A program made the translations under genes and the position numbers. Positions 55,647-64,000 of a DNA stretch of 64,000 nucleotides are shown here, piece after piece (the stretch's first letter is position 1; each line of letters starts with the position of its first letter). Origin of the DNA: Venturia oleaginea (taxonomy: Eukaryota; Ascomycota; Dothideomycetes; Venturiales; Venturiaceae); NCBI GenBank assembly GCA_013176395.1, contig JABMLP010000002.1, positions 310,001 to 374,000 on the forward strand. The letters are read 5' to 3'. The notes beneath the pieces were generated by a model. The model did not search any database, was not told the DNA's origin, and saw only the letters and a program-made list of their open reading frames with translations.

Positions 55647-56702
55647 ATGCGTTTCTCCGCCATCCACACCTCTCTCTTCGCGTCCATCGTCCTCGCAACA
55701 ACGGTACCACCTTCCGGCTCGCTCGTCGTAGGACCATCCGGCAAATACAAGACTGTCCAAGCTGCTGTCTCAGCCGCCGCCAACGGCGCCACCATCTTCA
55801 TCGAACCTGGAACCTACAAGGAACAGGTCTACATCAAACCCGGCCAGAATAACCTCAAGATCATTGGATACTCTGCCGAAGGCAGCTCATACGAGGGAAA
55901 CAAAGTCACCATTACCCAGGCCCTTGCTCAGGACGCCCCTAAGAAACCCAACAACGACGGGACCGCCACGCTGCGCGCGTGGGGTGACGGACTCAAAGTT
56001 TACAATGTCAACTTGGTTAATACACGTGGGCAGGGGTCTCAAGCTTTGGCGTTGAGTGCGTACGGTGACCAGTTGGGATTCTATGGGTGTCAGTTTACTG
56101 GCTTCCAGGATACGGTCATGTCTCAGAAGGGGAAGCACTTCATTGGTAAGAGTTTGATTGTTGGTGCTACCGATTATATCTTTGGACAGTATGGTGTTTT
56201 GTGGGTGGAGAAGAGTGTCCTCAAGTGTGTTAAGGCTGGGGTTGGATATGTTACTGGTATGTTTTTCCCCCTTATGTCGTTCCTGCCTCCCTACCTACAG
56301 TACCTCAGCATCCATCTCGAATCAAACAAAGAAGTACCAATCTAACTGACAATTCCAGCAAACGGCCGCCTAGACGCCTCAAACCCCTCGTACTACGTAA
56401 TCAACAACTCCCAAGTCATCGGCGACGCCGCCGCAGGCGCCTTCTTCCTCGGCCGTCCGTGGCGCAACTATGCCCGCGTCGTCTTCCAGCATACTTCCCT
56501 CTCTAATGTTATCAACAGTGCTGGGTGGTCTGTTTGGCAGAAGGGCGAGACGAGGACTGATAAGGTTACGTTTTTGGAGTTTAAGAATACGGGGGCTGGT
56601 GCGTCGGGGGCAAGGGCTGCTTTTGCTAAGCAGGCGGGCAGTGCGGTTGCTATTGGGACGCTTTTCGGTAGCACGAGTTGGATTGATGCTGCGTTTTTGT
56701 AG
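55647..56702 (+). CDS. Secreted pectinesterase (CE8)
   Basis: Exons 55647-56256 and 56359-56702 (102-nt intron), 317 residues. It demethylates pectin in plant cell walls and so exposes it to pectate lyases. Signal peptide MRFSAIHTSLFASIVLATT; beta-helix start GPSGKYKTVQAAVSAA and TIFIEPGTYKEQVYI. Active-site motifs in order: ALALSAYGDQLGFYGCQF, FQDTVMSQKGKHFIG (catalytic Asp), VGATDYIFGQYGVLWVE (second Asp; the usual VDFIFG reads TDYIFG), GYVTANGRLD (intron between T and A), and LGRPWRNYARVVF (Arg). The end TLFGSTSWIDAAFL is typical. All catalytic residues are present. Points to a plant-associated or saprotrophic life style. Confidence 0.93.
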
Positions 56703-57775
56703 GGGTGATGAGATGGGGAGAGAGGAAAGAGGGGGGAGGTGAGGTGAGGGGAGAGGGGGTTGTAGATGTTGTGGTAGATCCATTATCATTATCAATGCTG
56801 ATTTTTTATCTCTTGGCTGGTATTTTGCTGTTCCTACTAACTATTCCATTCAAAATGTTCTACTACCTACATCCGAGATTCTCCCCCTATACTCTTCCGC
56901 CACTCGATCCAGAGACGTGGAAATACTGCTTTTCTACGCCGAGTTTCGTAGTCTGTAGCTTCGGTTCTAATCGCTGGGTTCCCGTTGTGAATATTCTTAC
57001 CCGGAGAGCGGGAGGTGGTGGAATTCCAAGGAGGTACTCGGAAATCCAAGACTTCTTCCCAGTACGGAAATTCGAGACCAAGCGTCTTTCTCAGAACAGA
57101 GCTCGGCTCTTGGTTTCTTTATTGAGGGAATCGTGTAGTGAAATAGGTCAATTATCCAAAGGTGTACGCCGTAGTAGGAACTATACCATCCTCCCTCTTC
57201 CCTTGACCTTCTTCTCCAAATTCGACTTCCTGCACAGGATGTCGCCTTGGCTTATCTAACCCCTGAATCCGTCCCACCCGTCCCGCTATTGCATGAAACG
57301 AAATGACATAAACCGAAATAGCAGGTATTAGATCCATCCACAAGGCAGAAAGGAAATTCGATATTGGACGGCGACGGCGGGGGAGAGAACTAGGTAAGGA
57401 AATAAGTGAATGATTATCGTCTCGACTTTCCCCTTTAAAGCGGACGCGGGAAGAGTTCCTACTTTTTGGGATCGAAATCCGAGGCGTCTGGTTTGGCGAA
57501 CTCTGGTTCTTCGTGGGGTTGAGGAGGGTTGGAAAACTTATATTTCGGCTTGTTGAGGAGGTTATGATGCGATATCCTTGGTCGACTTTGGTGATGTGAC
57601 CTGCTCGGTGATGAAGTTTGTTGGGATTGATGTTCATCCATATGCCGTAGGGTATCTAGATTTTTTTGTTTTTGGGCTTTATGACTGCGATGTTTTGGAT
57701 GTGTGGATTTGTATCTTACGTTGTGGGGGAAGTACTTGTGTTATCATCAGGTATGTCGTGTACCGTATGATCTAG
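56703..57775. other. Intergenic, no supported gene
   Basis: About 1.1 kb. Several long overlapping frames (plus at 56705-57259; minus at 57152-57641) lack any recognisable domain and conflict with one another. Confidence 0.4.
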
Positions 57776-58041
57776 TGAGTAACGGTCAGACCCACAGGGG
57801 TCTGAGACTGGGGTAACAACGTTATTCCGAACTCCACGTGATATTTCCCTCTCTTTCTCAAAATCAGACCGAATCTGGCTCGGAAAAGACTTTCTATAAA
57901 AGCCCGAGTCTCTTTCTTACGTAGACCTTTTCTCAGTATCTCAATCGGGCCTGTGGTGGTCTAGATAGTATTAGGGAAAGAGAGGTGAAATTTGCCTGAC
58001 TGCCTAGGGCAGGTCCCCCTTTGTAGACTGACCGTTATTCA
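57776..58041. repeat. LTR-like repeat
   Basis: 266 bp starting TGAGTAACGGTCAG and ending CTGACCGTTATTCA, so the ends are TG...CA and inverted over about 14 bp with few mismatches. A TATA box (CTATAAAAG) lies at 57893-57901. The flanks TCTAG and CCAGG are not a convincing target duplication. Best read as an old solo LTR of a copia-type element; a MITE is the alternative. Confidence 0.6.
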
Positions 58042-58620
58042 CCAGGTTTAGATTATACATACCGGTACGTCCATTCGCATAGATCGGCAATGGCGTGTAA
58101 ATATTTCCTCCGCTGGAAGTGACTAACTTAACAATGATGGCCGTCTGCTTTATGAAATGAGGTGAAAAGGACCCCTGCTGAAAAATGGAAAGATGTCTAA
58201 CATTCTCCTTGATGTGTTTTTCCTGAAGCGACGACGAGGTGGGTGCTGATTTTCCATCCGAGAAACCCGTATGGGAGAATGTACAACCTCAGTCTCCAGC
58301 CGTTGCTGAATCCATCGATCTCTTGGCCCAAAAAGCTCCCAGTCCTCAAACCCTTGACCGATTTCGAAAACAGCATCGACATGTCCATCGTGCTCTTGGC
58401 CTGGCTCGCATTCATGCGAGGCTTGATACAGCGCATCCCCCAGTCCCCGCATTCTCTTTGCAAGATAGTCCCACGCCTCTTGCACGATAGCCTGCTCCTC
58501 TGGAGTCGGAGTCGGAATCACTCGCCATTCCGAGTAGAAAATAGTGCGTATGCGAAACCAGTCCACCACCCGGCCGCGACACGCTCATCTCAGCGCAAGA
58601 AGATCTCGCGATTCGCAAGC

Positions 58621-59929
58621 TTAAAAGATCTTGTGAAGGTGCACCGTCCGACTTGGAGTTTGGGGATTTTTCCTGTCGAGATCTTCGTCCTTCCAGCCGT
58701 ATAGGAAACTGTAAAGACTATGGAATGACATTACCCATCCACCGCCGTCGTTGAGATAGGTGTCAACCATGCCACGCCAGTATCCAACGTACCTGGCCTT
58801 TTCATACCAGAACTGGTTGTGCAGAGCTCACTCTTTTAATACTGGGTGCACTGGTATTCGAAAATCGTTTCTGACATGGAGTTCCATCGCAGCAAACCAT
58901 ACATCGAGAAGCGGTGCTCCTGATGGTGGCACGATGGGCGAGCACGTTTGTTGTTCTTGGTATCGTATCAATTGTTCGAAATCTCTTGCCTGCTCTTCCA
59001 TTTCTTTTGAGGTCCAGGGCATGTTCCTGTCCCTGAAGGCAACTGTAAACTTTAGTACGGATATAACTGCATACGAATCTGAGAACAGTACTAATGTAGA
59101 ATTGTGCGCTGTTGAGGTTGTGTAGCAAGTAGAAGTGTGTGCCGTTGAGGTTGTGCGGCCAGGCAAATGGTATCATATCCCTGTAGGCAGCTGTAAACTT
59201 TAGTAAGGATATAACTGCATACGCATCAGAGTACAGTACCAATGTGGAAGTGTGCGCTGTTGAGGTTGCGCAGCCTGGCAAATGGTCTGGTAAGCTCAGG
59301 GTCTAGTTCGAGGCGTGTGAAATCATCAAGGTGCTCTGTCTTGAGTCTAATTGAGATATCCTTGCCTAGACCGAAGCGGATGATGGCGTCCACAAGAGCG
59401 TGAATACGGCATCTGAACCAGATGGCACCATAGCCATTCAGACTTGAGGCTCCAGGTTCTTGTGATCTGCCTGGGTCGACGCCCCACAGTCCTGCGTCAG
59501 GTGCAATTAATATTTCCAATTTCTGAACGCGCTTCAACCTGATATCCAAGTACTTCAGACTGGAGAGGACCTTGGACGCCACCTTGGTCATAATTTCTCG
59601 CCGAAGGCTGCAACTCCGCCATTGGTGATCTCTATGCTGTATGGCTTCTTGCTATTATACAGTAACCCGATGCCTTCGTCGTATATTTTGCGGTTAACAA
59701 GGAGTAAGGATGGTTGGCACGGGGAGCCGTCGTGCCGCAAAGGTCCGCACTGGACCGCTTCATAGCATGGGGGCTGTTGCAGCATGTCCTTGTAAAAATC
59801 TGTATAGCATGGACGCTGTAAATTGGTGCAATGGGGTATGCAGTCGACGTCAGGCATCAAGTAGGCAAGAATCATTTGGCGGATCTCTACTGGTATGCCT
59901 AGCAGCAAGGCTTGTGGTGTGTCGGTCAT
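58621..59929 (-). pseudogene. F-box-like/2EXR-type fungal protein, decayed
   Basis: From ATG 59929 the protein begins with TPQALLLGIPVEIRQMILAYLMPD and LLLVNRKIYDEGIGLLYNS, the pattern of a large fungal family of F-box-like or 2EXR-type proteins without known function. After FGEKL a 1-nt shift near 59588 moves to the frame MTKVASKVLSSLKYLDIRL...LEIL. Two 49-nt introns (59191-59239 and 59043-59091) follow within a tandem duplication. Then a C-terminal part (MPWTSKEMEEQARDFEQLI, LHVRNDFRIPVHPVLKE) meets TGA at 58828-58830, after which the same frame goes on (ALHNQFWYEKARYVGYWRG, MVDTYLNDGGGWVMSFHSLY) to a stop at 58621-58623. A related-looking stretch at 58150-58569 (EEQAIVQEAWDYLAKRM) may be its far C-terminus in another frame. 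Confidence 0.65.
59032..59270. repeat. Intragenic tandem duplication (148-bp period) including an intron
   Basis: 59032-59121 and 59180-59270 are near copies. On the minus strand each copy contains an exon end (AACCTCAACAGCGCACA), a 49-nt intron beginning GTACTGT and ending AAGTTTACAG, and the start of the next exon. The copy boundary keeps the reading frame. Confidence 0.8.
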
Positions 59930-60419
59930 GTTAAGCGATTGTCTTGGGGATTCGGCGACGTTCGGGCAGCTTCTTCGTTTGTGATTCTGGGGCTTGCATA
60001 GGAATCAAGTTGGCGAGACGTGAGGTTCTGAAGTGTGAGTCTGGATTTTTAAGAGTGGAAGGGAACTTTGAGGCGTCCCTTCAACGAATCATTCAATGTT
60101 CGAAATCAGAGCTCTATGACTCGCGCTGGCTGGCAGTACTCGTATTCTCCCGGCTACCCTCTGTCAAACATCTGGGCGTAGATGCTGCCAATGCTGGGCG
60201 CATTCATCCTCCATGCCGTCCAGCACCGCCAATTCTCACTCCTCCAGTAAGATGGGACGCGCCGAAGTCTTTTACGATTCATTGACAGCTCTATGATACT
60301 TGTCTCGCGCTTGCTCCTCTGCTCTTTGCAATACGCGAACAAGAAATGGTAGCGTACAAAGTCAAGCAATAGTCGTCAGATTCGCTGGAATCGATCAAGT
60401 GGTAAACCTTACTGCTTGC
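59930..60419. other. Intergenic, no supported gene
   Basis: About 490 bp between the decayed gene and the tandem repeat. Nothing recognisable. Confidence 0.4.
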
Positions 60420-60549
60420 GAGCATGCGATAACGACAATCGATACGAGCATGCGATAACGACAATCGATATGAGCATGCGATAACGACAATCGATATGAG
60501 CATGCGATAACGACAATCGATATGAGTATGCGATAACGACAATCGATAT
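60420..60549. repeat. Tandem repeat, 5 units of 26 bp, each with a GATA motif
   Basis: Units of GAGCATGCGATAACGACAAT + CGATAY repeat five times with two or three base changes (unit 1 ends CGATAC, unit 5 starts GAGTATG), followed by a partial GAGC. Every unit holds CGATAA, which fits HGATAR, the core bound by nitrogen GATA factors (AreA/NIT2). It lies 337-467 bp upstream of the amino-acid permease start. Confidence 0.92.
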
Positions 60550-60886
60550 GAGCAAAGCTTTATCCGACTTCTACACCAATATGAAGAAGCTACCCTAAAC
60601 TAAGATACTGCGGCTGGGAGAGCCAAGAAGACGGGTTCCCAACCTCCAAGACACTTCTGGCGGGCTTCTGAAAGTCTTGATTGGAAAAGATCAGCTCGAT
60701 TGCAATCGCGTCCAAGACTTTGTCGGTGGGTGAGTCCTGGTTGCCAATAAATACCAGCGCGATTCCCTGTGTAGATCCTAGTCTTCTCAGTCCTCACCTG
60801 TTTTGTCGAACGTGACACTATGCGAAGAATCTTTCTTACTCGCATGATAGTTGATAAGGCAGTCAAGTCTCCTCCAGACTTCCACA

Positions 60887-62714
60887 ATGGCTTCATCTGG
60901 CATTGACTATCGCCGCGAGCGCGATATTGGGCTGAGTGTGGAGAAGAGAGGAGATTTGGAGAGGGTCAATTCTTACGATGATGTCGCTGCACGTCGTCCA
61001 AGTCGTGCGAATGCGACCTATGACTCTACTCATCGGAAACTGAAGCCTCGCCACATTCAATTGATCGGTATTGGGTGAGTTCAAGGGAATTGAAAGCCAT
61101 TATTTCAACTTACATCTTCACAGTGGCACAATCGGTACAGCTTTGTACGTTCAGATTGGACGTGGCTTACTCAATGGCGGACCTGCTTCACTGTTTATGG
61201 CCTTCACGCTATGGTGCAGTTTCATCCTAGCTGTCACTTTGTGCATGGCTGAAATGGTGAGTGCCTTCAGTATCTTGAGCGTATCGCAAGCTGATCGATG
61301 ATAAGGTCTCTTACCTTCCCATCTCTTCGCCTTTCATTCGATTTGCCGGACGCTATGTAGACGAAGCATTTGGCGTGGCCGCTGGGTGGAATTTCTTCAT
61401 TTTCGAAGCCGCCCTGGTCCCATTTGAGGTTGTGGCTTGTAATGTGGTCATCCACTATTGGAGCGACGTAGTGCCAGCCGGAGGCATCATTGCCATCGTT
61501 CTTGTCCTCTACTTCTTGATCAACATCCTTGCTGTCAAATGGTATGGAGAGTCCGAGTTTTGGGCAGCTCTCGGCAAAGTTCTGCTCATCATCGGCTTAA
61601 TCATTTACACCTTCATCGTAATGTTGGGAGGGAATCCACGAGGTGATCGCTTTGGCTTCCGGTACTGGAACAATCCAGGTGCTTTTGCGGAACTGTACAA
61701 GACGGGTAGTCTCGGCAAGTTCCTCGGATTCCTCCAATGTTTGATCCAGGCGTCATTTACCATCGCTGGGCCTGACTATGTAAGCATGGCGGCCGGCGAG
61801 GCTGAAAATCCGCGCAAGATCATGCCAAGAGCCTACAACGCGGTCTTCTATCGACTGACTGCTTTTTTCGTGCTCGGATCTCTGGCCGTGGGAATCCTCG
61901 TACCACACAACGACCCCGAACTCTCGGCAGCCTTCAAAAATTCCAAGCCCGGTGCCGCAGCTTCTCCATACGTCGTCTCCATGAACCGCCTCGGCATTCC
62001 AATCCTCCCTCACATCGTCAACGCCGGTGTCCTAGCCTCAGCCTTCTCAGCCGGAAACAGCTACGTCTACTGCGCTTCTCGCTCTCTGTACGGTCTCGCA
62101 CTAGAAGGACAAGCGCCCAAATTCCTCACCAAGACTACAAAGAACGGTGTACCCATCAACTCCGTTTTAGCAGTCCTCCTCATTGCGCTCTTGTCGTTCC
62201 TCCAGGTGTCGGAAAATGCTGCGGTGGTTTTGCAGTGGTTTGTCAACTTGGTGACGGCGTCTCAGCTCATCAATTTTTCGGTCATGTGCTTCACATACAT
62301 ACGTTTTTACAAGGCGTGCCACGTACAAGGACTTGATAGGAATACACTTCCATACAAGGGTTTCCTTCAGCCTTATGCCGCGTATTACGGACTTATTGGC
62401 ACTTTCGTCATGACTTTTGTAGGAGGCTATACCGTTTTTCTTGAGGGACAATGGGATGTTCCTACCTTCCTCTTTTCGTGAGTTCACCAATTGGCTTTAC
62501 ACGCACAGTGCTGACGAATTCTAGATATATGATGATTTTCCTGTTCCCGGTTGTTTTTATTGGATGGAAACTACTTAAACGAACGAAGTTTATTCGTGCT
62601 CATGAGGTCGATTTGTTGCAGGATTTGGAGGAGATTGAGGAGTATACGAGGAACTTTGTGCCGATTCCACCGAAGAATAAAGCGCATCACTGGTTCAATA
62701 AAATTTTCTCGTAG
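60887..62714 (+). CDS. Amino-acid permease (YAT/AAT family)
   Basis: Exons 60887-61074, 61124-61256, 61306-62477 and 62525-62714, 560 residues. A plasma-membrane proton-coupled amino-acid transporter. N-terminal cytosolic tail of about 50 residues with Lys/Arg, then KLKPRHIQLIGIGGTIGTALYV (TM1 signature, across intron 1), GPASLFMAFTLWCS, AEMVSYLPISSPFIRFAGRYVDEAFGVAAGWNFF (across intron 2; family box), AGEAENPRKIMPRAYNAVFYRL, AGVLASAFSAGNSYVYCASRSLYGLALEGQAPKFL, and the last helices ending IFLFPVVFIGWKLLKRTKF. About 12 helices are expected and seen. The C-terminus EEIEEYTRNFVP is conserved in the family. Introns are 49, 49 and 47 nt, all GT..AG. Substrate unknown. A GATA repeat lies in the upstream region. 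Confidence 0.93.
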
Positions 62715-64000
62715 ACTTGATGAATGCCGGGGATAGGGGGAGGATTGGTTGATATAGATACCATACCTACTTAGTGACGAAACGATGCAACGAAGAATTG
62801 TGTTTCCCTAGCTTAGATCTATGTTCATGTTCTTATTTAGGACAGGTATCTTTATTTAAAGCATCGATTATCTAATCAAATCCAGCTCATCACGAATTCA
62901 TGAGACAGCTTTAGGCAGATGAACTAACAGGTCTCTGCGCCGAAGTACTCCCATACTCCCATACTCACCATCCGAAATCAAAATCTCATCCACCATCCGC
63001 CGTCACCATTTTCAAGGCAACGATACCCCTATCTATTTACAGAGAGTGAGGGAACCCAGGGTCGGCATCGGCATCGACGGCAGCGAAGGTGGGGTGAGGT
63101 GAGGTGTTGTTTTTCTAAGCTTCAAGAAGGGTAAGTAAATTATCTATTGTAATAATACCATTAGCAGGAAGGAAGAAAGGAAGGAGATAGCCAAGGTCAT
63201 GTAGTCAGGAACTAATTACCGCATACCAGAACCCTTTTCGAGAAACCGTCTTACACCCCCACAGCAGTAGTAAAGCCGTTCCCTTTGCACGTCTAGGGAG
63301 ACACTTCTTACCGTTCACAAAGAAAGCGTCAACTCCCTATTTCATTATCTCATCATCTCGTCACCTTTCCATCCTAGCTTTCCCGCTGACTCGGTAAGAT
63401 CCGTACTTGCCATAGGTAGAATCGATAATAAGACAAGACAAACCATCGTAATCCTGGGACTCTCGATATTATTTCACAAAGTCTATGTGTCGGGATATAG
63501 CAACAAGGTACGTTTATGATAGAGCGTGGAAAATGGAAGAGATTGTGACAAGGGGTTTTGGAATATAATTATCTCTCCCCACGGAATTCTGCCATTTTTC
63601 GTGCGTTTACTTGACTGATGAGAGGTTTAGGTATCGAGAGACAGTGGGAATTCCCTGCTGGATCGGGGAATTATGTACGTAACGGGGATATCGATTGAGG
63701 TTGGTTGGTATACTGCGCGAGAAGACTGGAAAGGAGGTAAGGTGGAGGTGGTGGGAAGTAGATATCTTGGGTAGATAGCTGGCTGGAAATGAAGTGGCCG
63801 AACAATAAGGATGGTGAGGCACGGCGGGCGATGTAATGTAACTATACAATAGCAATGTAACATTCAATGCCTTCTTGTTGGCACTGGTGGAGAACCTCGA
63901 ATCGGGTCGGTTACTCGCCGATTACGCCAGTTTAATGTATTCATATGTATGGCCGATAACAAAAGTGTGAATGCTCATATAGAAAAAAGAAGGCAGCAGG
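62715..64000. other. Intergenic, no supported gene
   Basis: About 1.3 kb to the window end. Short minus frames at 63607-63867 are low-complexity; no gene, RNA or repeat element recognised. Confidence 0.45.

Noticed and set aside
56705..57259. 184-codon plus-strand frame after pectinesterase, with one hydrophobic stretch
   Set aside because: It starts in the pectinesterase 3' region, is low-complexity at the start, and has no domain; minus-strand frames conflict with it.
57152..57641. Overlapping minus-strand frames next to the LTR-like repeat
   Set aside because: Two frames compete, neither has a recognisable domain, and no consistent splice model emerged.
60291..60542. Minus-strand frame with repeated Ser/His/Arg/Tyr segments
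   Set aside because: It is the translation of the 26-bp tandem repeat in shifting frames.
1..64000. Biosynthetic gene cluster, CRISPR array, rRNA or viral insertion
   Set aside because: No PKS, NRPS, terpene synthase or similar backbone gene, no spacer-repeat array, no rRNA sequence and no viral gene recognised.

Overview
The window is nuclear DNA of a filamentous ascomycete (Pezizomycotina; gene content is compatible with a plant-associated Leotiomycete-like fungus, but the class is an inference). Evidence: many genes split by 43-133 nt introns with GT..AG ends and CTAAC/CTAAT-like branch sites; a HET-domain gene; a NUC-2/PHO81 protein; a CBM18-bearing chitin deacetylase; a pectinesterase; and fungal Fot1/pogo and Tc1 transposons. 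Splice junctions below were placed by eye from donor/acceptor sites and frame continuity.

Layout. 1-6.3 kb is gene-poor: an internally deleted Fot1/pogo copy, a hairpin-rich stretch, and a dead SRPK-like kinase. 6.3-10.9 kb holds OST4 (only 56 codons), TMA46, an MFS transporter fragment and a GNAT acetyltransferase. 11-18.2 kb is a repeat-rich island: a truncated Kre9-type surface-protein fragment abutting a Myb/SANT-like ORF, an apparently intact Tc1 element, a HET gene with one in-frame stop, and a 15-bp tandem repeat. 19-30.2 kb is mostly housekeeping or surface genes: a Cu-only SOD-like GPI protein, an RtcB-type RNA ligase, GCV1, VMA5 and an APRT-like gene. A second, dead Fot1/pogo copy carrying a nested solo LTR lies between RtcB and GCV1. 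31-50 kb holds a conserved unknown, APS kinase, NUC-2/PHO81, chitin deacetylase, two RNA or disordered proteins, DPB4, an arrestin-like protein and an ankyrin remnant. 52.5-62.7 kb holds prefoldin-1, alkaline ceramidase, pectinesterase, an LTR-like repeat, a decayed F-box-like/2EXR-type gene with an internal intron+exon duplication, and an amino-acid permease preceded by a 5 x 26-bp repeat carrying GATA motifs.

The genes do not form a biosynthetic cluster. Several are divergent pairs sharing short promoters: OST4/TMA46, GCV1/VMA5, the unknown at 43377 with the SUZ gene, PFD1/ceramidase, and the unknown at 31101 with APS kinase. Points most worth a second look: two apparent GC-AG introns (NUC-2, ceramidase), an RtcB ligase in a fungus, a perfect CYS3-type site upstream of APS kinase, the GATA repeat upstream of the permease, the nested transposon history at 23.2-25.3 kb, and the intron-containing tandem duplication at 59 kb. 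I found no convincing wholly new system, no CRISPR array and no tRNA or rRNA gene.
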